NCBI GenBank assembly: GCA_964616985.1
Contig: CAZTVF010000107.1
Coordinates: 1-18,081 of the forward strand
Source: CAZTVF01 sp964616985
Lineage (GTDB): Bacteria > Planctomycetota > Phycisphaerae > SM23-33
DNA length: 18,081 nucleotides
Direction of reading: 5' to 3'
Shown here piece after piece: positions 1 through 7,014 of this stretch. Position numbers and translations under genes: made by a program. Numbering within the stretch: position 1 is the stretch's first letter; every line of letters starts with the position of its first letter. The notes below the pieces were generated by a model. It was not told where the DNA came from and did no database searches. It saw only the letters and a program-made list of their open reading frames with translations.

Positions 1-2
1 AC

Positions 3-245
3 CCCATCTTCGATGGCAACGGCCTGTACAACGGCTACGAGAACAAGATCAAGAATCTCGGCGGCGCCGTCAACCTGCCCGCGACCGAGGGGGGCGACCC
101 CGAGTATTACTCCACCGCCAGGGAGAGCGACGAAACGGTGAAACCCAACTGGTGCCTCCAGCCTACGCCCGCCGGCGACTTTTGGCAGGGGTATTCGCTC
201 GATACGCCGACGATGATCGTGGCTCCAGCCTTTACGCACGTGTAG
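3..245 (+). CDS. C-terminal end of an unrecognised protein, cut by the window edge
   Basis: An open frame enters from the left edge and runs 80 codons to a TAG at 243-245. Codon choice is strongly G/C at third positions, and the peptide is rich in Gly, Asn, Tyr and Pro (FDGNGLYNGYENKIKNLGG near its start), like a secreted or surface protein. I do not recognise a family. The downstream stretch has a similar composition in another frame, so the TAG may be a frameshift product rather than the natural end. Function unknown. Confidence 0.4.
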   Translation, partial: PIFDGNGLYNGYENKIKNLGGAVNLPATEGGDPEYYSTARESDETVKPNWCLQPTPAGDFWQGYSLDTPTMIVAPAFTHV

Positions 246-273
246 GCAGGCGAATCATGGCTTCGGCAACTGA

Positions 274-546
274 GGCCTGCCGGCAGCCCCGGTCCTCGCC
301 CCGGCGACCTTACCGGCGCTGGGCTTCAACAACGACCGGACGGCGCTGCTGCTGGGCAGGTACACTGCGGGCATCGGCAGTGTGTGGAACTACGACTCGC
401 CCCCGTACCGCACGCCCAACGGCGGCGTGCTGCCCAACGTGTCGGGCACGGCGCCCGTCCGGTTCGGGGCGTCGCCCGCGGGTGTTTACTCCGGGTTGTC
501 GTATCCGTACCCGTTCACGCACACGACGGGGCTGACGGTGGGCTGA
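274..546 (+). pseudogene. Possible detached frame of the decayed left-edge gene
   Basis: Directly after a TGA at 271-273, a frame different from that of the 3-245 fragment stays open for 90 codons to the TGA at 544-546. It has no convincing start codon or ribosome binding site. Its translation has protein-like composition with repeated Gly, Tyr, Pro and Asn (for example VWNYDSPPYRTPNGGVLPN), resembling the preceding fragment. The most economical reading is one extracellular-type gene broken by a frameshift and a nonsense codon near 240-275. Sequencing error or chance openness in GC-rich DNA cannot be excluded. No family recognised. Confidence 0.3.
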
Positions 547-632
547 ACTCCGTCCGATGCCGTGTGGGAGGATGAGCCCCGGCAGCCTCTTGAATATTTG
601 GACCTGCTGTTCGGCTCGCAGGCAAAACAAAA

Positions 633-668
633 GGCGATGCCCAGGTGGAGGGGGGCCTCGGCATCGCC
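633..668. repeat. Inverted repeat able to form a hairpin
   Basis: GGCGATGCC (633-641) is perfectly complementary to GGCATCGCC (660-668) across an 18-base G-rich loop. Three further base pairs (AGG with CCT) are possible inside it after one mismatch. No T-run follows on either side, so it is not a standard intrinsic terminator. Confidence 0.5.
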
Positions 669-715
669 GCAATAGCCGCATCCGGCGACGCAGGTGGAGG
701 GAGGCCTACATCGCC
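642..715. repeat. Imperfect direct repeat, two copies 49 bases apart
   Basis: CAGGTGGAGGGGGGCCTC followed by GGCATCGCC (642-668) recurs as CAGGTGGAGGGAGGCCTA followed by CATCGCC (691-715). The first copy forms the loop and right arm of the hairpin at 633-668. The second copy lacks the matching left arm. Origin unknown. Confidence 0.45.
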
Positions 716-899
716 ATGGGTGCAGCGGACAACGCTTGATGAACCGGGCACATTGTATTTCGGCTGCCTGCCGTTTCAACCGGTTGGAAATGTTTTCTGC
801 CGTATCCCTGTTAAAGCCAATACCTTCGACCGCCGATGACGAGGAGGGGCGAGGAACCGCCTCACGCGCACGCCCGGGCTGTCGGTGAGCCGAACCCCG

Positions 900-1217
900 T
901 CACACGCCTGGCGGGAGCAGCCCCAGCAGCCGCTTGACGGCCCACGCCCGCTTATAGATCGTGCTCATCGTCACGTCGAACGCCTTCTCCAACTCGGCGT
1001 TCATCACATCGGGCACGCCGCAGCCCACGCTACAAACGGCGAACAGAATCCCGGCCGCCCACCCCTCGGGCTTCCCAGGAAAGCTCTTCTGCCGCTTCAT
1101 CACGGCCAGCAGCGCCATGGCGGTCCGCTTGCGGAGATCGTCGTTGGGGTACTTCTTGAAGAAGGCGTTGTAAAGTTGGGCGCAGGTTTCCTCGAACGGG
1201 TCATTTCTGGCGATCAT
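900..1217 (-). CDS. DUF6398-like small protein with C-terminal HTH-like segment
   Basis: A 105-residue protein. The ATG at 1217-1215 is chosen because the minus strand carries GAGGAGT (1231-1225) at good spacing. Longer upstream reading in the same frame is antisense to the HTH gene and not protein-like. Residues 48-56 (GKPEGWAAG) lead into a hydrophobic helix (ILFAVCSVG), and residues 75-98 (ELEKAFDVTMSTIYKRAWAV...) look like a helix-turn-helix. This order, GKPE-WAAGI followed by an ELxxxFxVxxST helix, matches my recollection of DUF6398 proteins, often found in mobile or accessory regions. It diverges from the defence operon, sharing the 1218-1433 intergenic region. Role unknown; a DNA-binding or regulatory function is inference. 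Confidence 0.7.
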   Translation of the reverse strand: MIARNDPFEETCAQLYNAFFKKYPNDDLRKRTAMALLAVMKRQKSFPGKPEGWAAGILFAVCSVGCGVPDVMNAELEKAFDVTMSTIYKRAWAVKRLLGLLPPGV

Positions 1218-1274
1218 GGTCGGCACTCCTCGGAAGCAGTGTACAACAGTCGTGTCGCTGCGCGATTCCGAAAA

Positions 1275-1290
1275 AGGTGCGACCACACCT
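1275..1290. promoter_or_regulatory. Quasi-palindrome in the divergent intergenic region, possible operator
   Basis: AGGTGCGACCACACCT matches its own reverse complement at six of eight positions per half-site. It lies about 50 bases upstream of the predicted -35 box, between the two divergent genes. The small HTH protein at 1434-1646 or the DUF6398-like protein could bind here. This is inferred from symmetry and position only. Confidence 0.2.
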
Positions 1291-1340
1291 GTCACGCCTG
1301 CGTGGTAGCATTCGACGTGGTTCTTGGCCATGATCAGCGT

Positions 1341-1370
1341 TTGACAGCACCTGGCAACGGCCGTTATTAT
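1341..1370 (+). promoter_or_regulatory. Sigma70-type promoter for the defence operon
   Basis: A perfect TTGACA -35 box (1341-1346) is separated by 18 bases from TATTAT (1365-1370), which matches five of six -10 consensus positions. Transcription would start near 1377, giving a leader of about 57 bases before the HTH start codon at 1434, itself preceded by AGAGGAG (1421-1427). No comparable promoter was noticed further into the operon, so this may drive all downstream genes. Confidence 0.6.
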
Positions 1371-1433
1371 CTGAGCCGCCCATCTGAAGTTGACGGGGTG
1401 GCTATCGTCCCTTGCCGCGAAGAGGAGCTGCGC

Positions 1434-1646
1434 ATGGCCAAACAGCTGGATACGGTGCTGACCATCGATGAGTTGGCGAAGTACCTGAAGCTGTCGAAGT
1501 CGACCCTTTACCACTTGGCCCGTCGCGGCGATTTTCCAGGGCAGAAGGTCGGCCGCCACTGGCGGTTCCACAAGGGCGCTATTGACGCATGGTTGAGCAA
1601 GGCCAGTGCCACACCCACGAGTCGGGCTGGGAGACCGAGGAAGTGA
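1434..1646 (+). CDS. Small excisionase-family helix-turn-helix DNA-binding protein
   Basis: A 70-residue protein with the typical MerR-like/excisionase fold signature: TIDELAKYLKLSKSTLYHLARRG (residues about 10-32), then a wing with GQKVGRHWRF and an AIDAWL helix (about 36-56). The family binds DNA as a recombination directionality factor or a small regulator. No integrase is nearby, so control of the operon's own promoter is the likelier job. The start is ATG at 1434 with AGAGGAG upstream; the open frame extending left to 885 has no support. The basic tail (SRAGRPRK) overlaps the helicase start as GTGA at 1643-1646, showing tight coupling. First gene of the operon. Confidence 0.85.
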   Translation: MAKQLDTVLTIDELAKYLKLSKSTLYHLARRGDFPGQKVGRHWRFHKGAIDAWLSKASATPTSRAGRPRK

Positions 1647-4600
1647 GCATCGAAACGCCAAAACCTGGATCGACTGTAAGAAGCGCTCTGTTCCCAGAGC
1701 CCGTGCAGGTAATCGTCTGCACGCCGCTGGGCACGTCGGTCAAGCTTGTCGGCAAGGGGCTGGATTCCGGCCGGGTTTATGAGCCGATCCTTGATGCGGC
1801 GCAGCTCGCCATGCTCCAGGTCAGTCCCGAGCAACCGCCTTTCGATGGCGACGCCCTGCATTTCCGGCTTGGCGTTGAGGCCCTGCGCCTTGGGCTGGCC
1901 TACGAGTACGACCCGTACTTCTCCCTCTCCATCGCCCGCGTTGACCCGCTGCCGCACCAACTCGAGGCCGTTTACGACTACTTCGTCAAACTGCCTCGTA
2001 TTCGCTTTCTTCTTGCCGACGACCCGGGTGCTGGCAAGACCATCATGGCCGGTCTGCTCCTGAAGGAACTCAAGATCCGCGGCCTCGTCAAGCGGTGTCT
2101 CATCGTCACGCCAGCCAACCTGACCTTCCAGTGGCAGCGTGAGCTGAAGGACAAGTTCCGCGAGTCATTCGAGATCGTGCGCGGCGACGTGCTGCGGGCG
2201 AATTACGGCACCAATCCCTGGCAGGAGAAGAACCAGGTCATCACCTCGGTGTCGTGGGTGTCCCGCATCGAGGACGCCCGCGACAGTCTTCTGCGCAGCA
2301 ACTGGGATCTGATCATCGTTGACGAGGCGCACAAGATGAGCGCCTCCAGCCCAGATCACAAGACGCTCGCCTACGCCCTGGGCGAGAACCTGTCGGCGAT
2401 GACAGACCACTTCCTGCTCATGACGGCCACGCCGCACAAGGGCGATGCCGAGCACTTCTGCCTCTTCCTTCGCCTCCTGGACGCGGACGTCTACGCCGAC
2501 GTAAAGAGCCTTGAAGAGGCCATGCAGCGCAACTCCGCACCTTTCTACCTTCGGCGCACGAAGGAAGCCCTCGTCAGCTTCCCCGACCCGGACACGGGCA
2601 AGTGCAAGAAGCTGTTCACCAAACGCATCGTCCAAACCGTGCCGTTCCAGATCGATAGCGACGAGTGGGATTTTTACGATTCACTGACGCGATACGTCGA
2701 GGACCAGTCGATCAAGGCTCAGGCCGCCAACGCCACAACCGGACGGGCCATCGGCTTCACGATGGCCATGTTGCAGCGCCGCCTTGCATCCAGCGTCTAC
2801 GCCGCTCGCCGCAGCCTTGAACGCATGCGGGAGAAGCGCCAGCGGATTCTTGAGGACCCCCAGGCCCATCGTCAGGAGCAGATCGCCAAGAAATTGCCCG
2901 ATGACTTCGACGAACTCCCAGACGACGAGCAACAGCAGATCATGTCCGACTTGGAGGAGGTCGTTGCATCCGTTGACCCCGCCGCCTTGCGCGAGGAGAT
3001 CATGGAACTGGCCAAGTTGATCGACCAGGCCCGCCTCCTGGAACAACGCGAGGTCGAAACCAAACTCGTCAAGCTGCGTGGTCTGATCTCCGAACAGGGC
3101 GTGTTCAAGGACCCCTCCACCAAGTTGCTGGTCTTCACCGAGCACAAGGACACTCTGGACTACCTCGTCGACAAGCTCACCCAGTGGGGCCTGAACGTCA
3201 CGCAAATCCACGGCGGCATGAAGATCGGTGACCGGGACATGCCCGGTACGCGCCTCCACGCCGAGCGGATCTTCCGCGACCGCGACGGCGCCCAGGTGAT
3301 GGTTGCCACCGAGGCCGCGGGCGAAGGTATCAACCTTCAGTTCTGCTGGCTGATGGTCAACTACGATATCCCGTGGAACCCGATCCGCCTCGAACAGCGT
3401 ATGGGCCGAATCCATCGATACGGCCAAGAGAAGGACTGCCTGATCTTCAACTTCGTCGCCTCGAACACCCGCGAAGGCCGGGTGATGGAAAAGCTCTTCG
3501 AACGCATCCAGAAGATTGAGGACGACCTCGACCCCGGCCGAACCGGTAAGGTCTTCAACGTCCTGGGCGACATCTTCCCGGCCAACCAGCTCGAGAAGAT
3601 GATCCGGGAGATGTATCTGCACAACCAGACCTTGGAGAGCATTACCAGCCGCATCATAGAGGAAGTGGACACAGCCCGCTTCCGCCAGATCACCGATTCC
3701 ACGCTCGAAGGCCTGGCCAAGAAGGAACTGAACCTCTCGGCCATCCTCGGCAAGTCCGCTGAGGCCAAGGAACGCCGCCTTGTCCCCGAGGTTATCGAGG
3801 ACTTCTTCACCGGCGCTGGACCGGTCATCGGCCTCCTGCCCAAGGAATCCGCCGCCGATAGCCACCTTTACCGCCTCGGCCGCGTGCCTCGCCACCTTTG
3901 GCCGATGGGCGACAGACTGGAACCCCGATTCGGCAAACTCGGCAAGGATTACAAGCAGATCGTCTTCGACAAGGCCCTCCTGGCCAAGGATGCCACCAGC
4001 GAGTGGGTCACGCCGGGCCATCCACTCTTTGAGGCGGTTCGGCAGACGCTTTGGGAACAGGTGCGAGACGAACTGATGCGAGGGGCCGTCTTCTTCGACC
4101 TGCACAGCGCCGGTCCGTACCACCTGGACGTCTTCTCGGCCTCGGTCAAAGACGGCTTGGGCCACGAGCTTCACAGGCGGCTCTTCGTGGTCCAATCGTT
4201 GCCCGATGGTCGCATGACGGTCAAACAGCCGACGATCTTCCTAGACCTCGCCATCGCGCCCAAGGGCACGGCCGTGCCAGCTTCCGCTTCCGTGCCTGCT
4301 CTGGATCAGCGCGAGCACGCGTTGGTGGAACAATGCCTGAACGCGTTCCTTGCCGAGATAGCCACCCAGCGCTGCCGGGAGACCGACACCATCCGCCGGC
4401 ACATCGAGATCAGCCTGAACGAATTGATTCACCGGCAAAACCTGACCTTCGCCAACCTATCTGAGCAGCAGGGCAAGCACAGCACCGTCCCGCCTTGGCT
4501 GTCGGCCAGCCTGAAGCAATCCGAAGACCGTCTGGAGGAGTTGAACTCCCGCCGCGAGCGCCGCTTGGCCGACCTGGAACGTGAGTGCCAGTGCGCCATC

Positions 4601-5077
4601 GGTGACATCCAACGAATCGGCCACGCCTGGGTTCTGCCGCACCCGGAGCGGACCTCACCGGGCATGGCCCCCATGGTCCGCGACGAGGAGATCGAACGTC
4701 TGGCCGTCCAGGCCGCCATCGCCCACGAAGAAGCCCAGGGCCGTCAAGTCGAAAGCGTCGAGTCCCAGAACCGAGGTTTCGATCTGATCTCCCGCCGGCC
4801 GCACCCGGAAGACCCCGCCACCGCCATCGACGTTCGCTTCATTGAGGTCAAAGGCCGCGCCGCAGTTGGCGAAGTGGCCCTGACCACCAACGAGTACAAG
4901 ACCGCCGAGCGGCTCAAGAACGACTACTGGCTGTACGTCGTCTACAACTGCGGCTCGCAGCCCGAGGTCCACGCCATCCGCAACCCGGCGAGGCTGGGGT
5001 GGCGGCCAGTTGTTATGGTCGAGCACTATTTCATCAACGCAGAGCAGGTTCTCGCCATCGACAAGGAAGAACGCTAA
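1643..5077 (+). CDS. SNF2-family helicase/translocase with C-terminal DUF3883 domain
   Basis: An ATP-driven DNA translocase of about 1144 residues. Visible motifs: I GAGKT (residues about 129-133), Ia VTPANLTFQWQ, II DEAH (227-230), III TATPHKG (about 261), IV LLVFTEHKD, V ATEAAGEGIN and VI QRMGRIHRYGQ (585-595). A charged helical insert lies between the two RecA lobes. The C-terminus (from about 1044) has RGFDLIS...FIEVKGR...LTTNEY...YWLYVV, the DUF3883 pattern, with D1047 and E1068/K1070 arranged as in PD-(D/E)XK-like folds. Such SNF2-DUF3883 proteins accompany DUF1156 methylases, as DrmD-type helicases do in DISARM-like systems. I prefer the GTG at 1643 (GTGA overlap with the HTH stop); an ATG at 1589 in the same frame is the alternative. 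A remnant of a second helicase tail lies at 6931-7014. Confidence 0.93.
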   Translation: MSIETPKPGSTVRSALFPEPVQVIVCTPLGTSVKLVGKGLDSGRVYEPILDAAQLAMLQVSPEQPPFDGDALHFRLGVEALRLGLAYEYDPYFSLSIARVDPLPHQLEAVYDYFVKLPRIRFLLADDPGAGKTIMAGLLLKELKIRGLVKRCLIVTPANLTFQWQRELKDKFRESFEIVRGDVLRANYGTNPWQEKNQVITSVSWVSRIEDARDSLLRSNWDLIIVDEAHKMSASSPDHKTLAYALGENLSAMTDHFLLMTATPHKGDAEHFCLFLRLLDADVYADVKSLEEAMQRNSAPFYLRRTKEALVSFPDPDTGKCKKLFTKRIVQTVPFQIDSDEWDFYDSLTRYVEDQSIKAQAANATTGRAIGFTMAMLQRRLASSVYAARRSLERMREKRQRILEDPQAHRQEQIAKKLPDDFDELPDDEQQQIMSDLEEVVASVDPAALREEIMELAKLIDQARLLEQREVETKLVKLRGLISEQGVFKDPSTKLLVFTEHKDTLDYLVDKLTQWGLNVTQIHGGMKIGDRDMPGTRLHAERIFRDRDGAQVMVATEAAGEGINLQFCWLMVNYDIPWNPIRLEQRMGRIHRYGQEKDCLIFNFVASNTREGRVMEKLFERIQKIEDDLDPGRTGKVFNVLGDIFPANQLEKMIREMYLHNQTLESITSRIIEEVDTARFRQITDSTLEGLAKKELNLSAILGKSAEAKERRLVPEVIEDFFTGAGPVIGLLPKESAADSHLYRLGRVPRHLWPMGDRLEPRFGKLGKDYKQIVFDKALLAKDATSEWVTPGHPLFEAVRQTLWEQVRDELMRGAVFFDLHSAGPYHLDVFSASVKDGLGHELHRRLFVVQSLPDGRMTVKQPTIFLDLAIAPKGTAVPASASVPALDQREHALVEQCLNAFLAEIATQRCRETDTIRRHIEISLNELIHRQNLTFANLSEQQGKHSTVPPWLSASLKQSEDRLEELNSRRERRLADLERECQCAIGDIQRIGHAWVLPHPERTSPGMAPMVRDEEIERLAVQAAIAHEEAQGRQVESVESQNRGFDLISRRPHPEDPATAIDVRFIEVKGRAAVGEVALTTNEYKTAERLKNDYWLYVVYNCGSQPEVHAIRNPARLGWRPVVMVEHYFINAEQVLAIDKEER

Positions 5078-6807
5078 TGGGTTACAAACCACGGTCCCTG
5101 TTCCAGATCATCGAAGAGATCAATCGTTCCGTCTTCCTGCCGCACATCCAACGGCCATTTGTATGGACGGAAGAGCAAATGCGTCGTCTCTTCGATAGCC
5201 TGATGCGAAACTACCCCGTCCAGACCCTGCTATTCTGGCGGACAAAAGACAGGATAAAAGCCCGCCGCTTTATGAGCTCAATCGAGTGGGATGCCGACCT
5301 GCATGAATACTACGACCCAACCAAGAGCGAAGCCGGTGTGGAAAAGGTGTTCGTGCTGGATGGCCAGCAGCGGCTGCAGACGCTCTTTGCGCTCTTCAAT
5401 GGCGCTACACAAGCGCCGGATGGAAAGACGGATCTTGAAGCCTATTCCGATGCATGTGGTGGGCTGAACCACAACGACGATGGGCTGCTGTACCCGTTGG
5501 CATTTAAGACTGCAGCACCGGACATATCCTACTACCGACTGCGGGATCTTCTCGGGAAAGATGACCGAAAGCCTGCCGAGGAGATCGCGGACGGAGTCAA
5601 CGACCTCCTTGATGCGACGCTAGATGACTCCGGCAAGGCGCGAACCGATAGGCAGAAGAGGGTCCGCCGCAATATCGCTCAGGTTCGATCCATCTTGAGG
5701 GAGGATCGGCATTTCTGGATCGAAGAACTGGATGGTGTGGCGGAGTCATATGCGTATGACAGGATTCTGGATATTTTCGTGCGAGTCAATTCCGGTGGCA
5801 CCAAGCTTGACGCCGCAGACTTGATGTTTGCAGCCATGAAAGAGGGCTGGGACGAAATCGAGGAGAACGTGGAAGCCACGGTCGCCTCTCTCAACGGCGA
5901 CCGCCTGGCCTTCGACAAAGCTTTCCCACTCAAGTGCATGGTCGTCGCCCACGGCGCGGGAGCCGATCTGGGGCCGGAGAAGTTCTCCACTGCCGCGGGC
6001 GACGATCTGCTCAAGCAGATCAAGGAGAACTGGGACCGTTCTGCCGAAGCGTTCCAGCAGTTGCGTGACTTCATCAGGAACGACCTCAAGGTATACTCAG
6101 ATAAGGTAGTTCGCTCTTACGGCAGCTTTGTGCCTATCTTCGACTACCTCTACCACAATCCCAAGCCTGACCCTGCAAATCGAGCGCTCCTGTGCGGCTA
6201 TTATTACAAGTCACAGCTCTTCAACTGGTATGGGGCTCGCACCGACCAAATCATCGACGTGATCCATCGCATCGTTGGAAAGCCCTGCGGCGCATTCCCG
6301 CTGGACGACATCAAGACCTACTTCTCGTCCTCGCGGGGCTTGTCAACCGAGATCACGCTGGGCCATCTAGAGGACATTCGTCTGCGGTTCATCATGCTGA
6401 ACATCGTGTATGTTGCCACCACCGGCGGCAGTCCGTTCGATGTCGCATTTGACGGAAACACGCCGCAGATCGACCACATCTATCCGCAGAGCAAGCTTCG
6501 CTCCGTGCTCGGTCTGACTACTCAAGACATAAATCATTTGGGAAACTACAGGTACATCGGCGCAAGCGACAACCAGAGGAAGCGTGCCGAGTTGCCAGCC
6601 GGCTATTTCAGCCGGCTGAAGGCTGCAACCGTAGACATCGGTAAACACCTGCTGGTCGAGCCCTACTCGGGCGACCCTTCCGCGCTACTTTTCGACGTTT
6701 CGACCTACCAGGCATTCCGGGATGCCAGGCTCTCGGCCATTTTCGATATCGCTGACAGGGTGGTTAACCCTGAAAAGCACAAGCTGGCTGCTGCCGCCAC
6801 CGCTTGA
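5077..6807 (+). CDS. DUF262-HNH single-chain nuclease, GmrSD type
   Basis: A 576-residue protein. The N-terminal DUF262 domain shows QRPFVWTEEQM, the nucleotide-binding-type motif DGQQR (residues 95-99) and VNSGGTKLDAADL. The C-terminal part has DHIYP (466-470) followed by NHLGNYRYI and N-Q-R-K, the His-Me-finger/HNH layout of DUF1524-like domains. GmrSD proteins are NTP-dependent type IV enzymes that cleave modified DNA, and fused single-chain versions are common. The start is ATG at 5077 in a TAATG overlap with the helicase stop, with AAGGA at 5063-5067; the open frame upstream to 4999 lies inside the helicase. Base composition is visibly lower in GC than the helicase (33/60 in 5401-5460 against 41/60 in 4681-4740), which suggests separate ancestry. 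It is one of two cargo sets between helicase and methyltransferase. Confidence 0.88.
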   Translation: MGYKPRSLFQIIEEINRSVFLPHIQRPFVWTEEQMRRLFDSLMRNYPVQTLLFWRTKDRIKARRFMSSIEWDADLHEYYDPTKSEAGVEKVFVLDGQQRLQTLFALFNGATQAPDGKTDLEAYSDACGGLNHNDDGLLYPLAFKTAAPDISYYRLRDLLGKDDRKPAEEIADGVNDLLDATLDDSGKARTDRQKRVRRNIAQVRSILREDRHFWIEELDGVAESYAYDRILDIFVRVNSGGTKLDAADLMFAAMKEGWDEIEENVEATVASLNGDRLAFDKAFPLKCMVVAHGAGADLGPEKFSTAAGDDLLKQIKENWDRSAEAFQQLRDFIRNDLKVYSDKVVRSYGSFVPIFDYLYHNPKPDPANRALLCGYYYKSQLFNWYGARTDQIIDVIHRIVGKPCGAFPLDDIKTYFSSSRGLSTEITLGHLEDIRLRFIMLNIVYVATTGGSPFDVAFDGNTPQIDHIYPQSKLRSVLGLTTQDINHLGNYRYIGASDNQRKRAELPAGYFSRLKAATVDIGKHLLVEPYSGDPSALLFDVSTYQAFRDARLSAIFDIADRVVNPEKHKLAAAATA

Positions 6808-6819
6808 GGAAGCGAGTGA

Positions 6820-7014
6820 ATGATGGTGTACTCCAATCGTCCTATCGGAGCAGACCTGCCCCACAAGGGGACAGCTGCGAGCGCGCGGCGGGAGAGAGCC
6901 GGTCGACACGGGTACTTAGCCATTGGTTACCCCGCCCGCCTGAGCTGGAAGTCCATCGTCATCGTTGAACACGACCATGTTGGCCCGCAACAGATTCTGG
7001 AGGCGGCAGAATGA
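6820..7014 (+). pseudogene. In-frame chimeric scar: DUF1156 methyltransferase head fused to SNF2 helicase tail
   Basis: A 64-codon ORF beginning ATGATG at 6820, 12 bases after the DUF262 gene, with GAGGA upstream. Residues 7-32 align without gaps to residues 8-33 of the intact methyltransferase at 10107, with 13 of 26 identical, including I, DLP, K, ARRE, R and G. Residues 38-64 align to the last 30 residues of the intact helicase, with 11 of 27 identical (PARL, W, V, VEH, Q, L) and the stop at nearly the same place. The join falls at or just before the PAR codons (6931-6939), a tripeptide in the helicase tail and near a similar YPAAR in the methyltransferase. The stop overlaps the next start as ATGA (7011-7014), so it may still be translated and couple the cargo genes. 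A true small protein cannot be excluded. Confidence 0.75.

Larger units (their letters stand above)
547..899. other. Gene-free stretch between the broken gene and the DUF6398-like gene
   Basis: I see no supportable gene in these 353 bases. The short ORFs here lack ribosome binding sites and protein-like composition. The stretch contains a 9-bp-stem hairpin (633-668) and an imperfect 25-27 base direct repeat (642-668 and 691-715). Right of about 740 base composition shifts towards A/T. I see no convincing terminator for the leftward gene that ends at 900. Confidence 0.5.

Noticed and set aside
885..1433. Upstream extension of the HTH gene to 253 codons
   Set aside because: It is antisense to the DUF6398-like gene, covers the promoter, and lacks motifs. 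The ATG at 1434 has a good ribosome binding site and gives the usual family length.
2681..4195. Long minus-strand open frame of 504 codons inside the helicase gene
   Set aside because: It is exactly antisense to helicase motifs, has no ribosome binding site or family motif, and is explained by the codon bias of GC-rich DNA.
4999..5076. Longer N-terminus for the DUF262 gene
   Set aside because: It lies inside the helicase coding end, and the TAATG overlap with AAGGA upstream marks the ATG at 5077.
6856..6874. CCCC-acaa-GGGG hairpin as a terminator after the DUF262 gene
   Set aside because: No T-run follows, and the bases encode the conserved DLPxK part of the methyltransferase-head remnant, which explains them.
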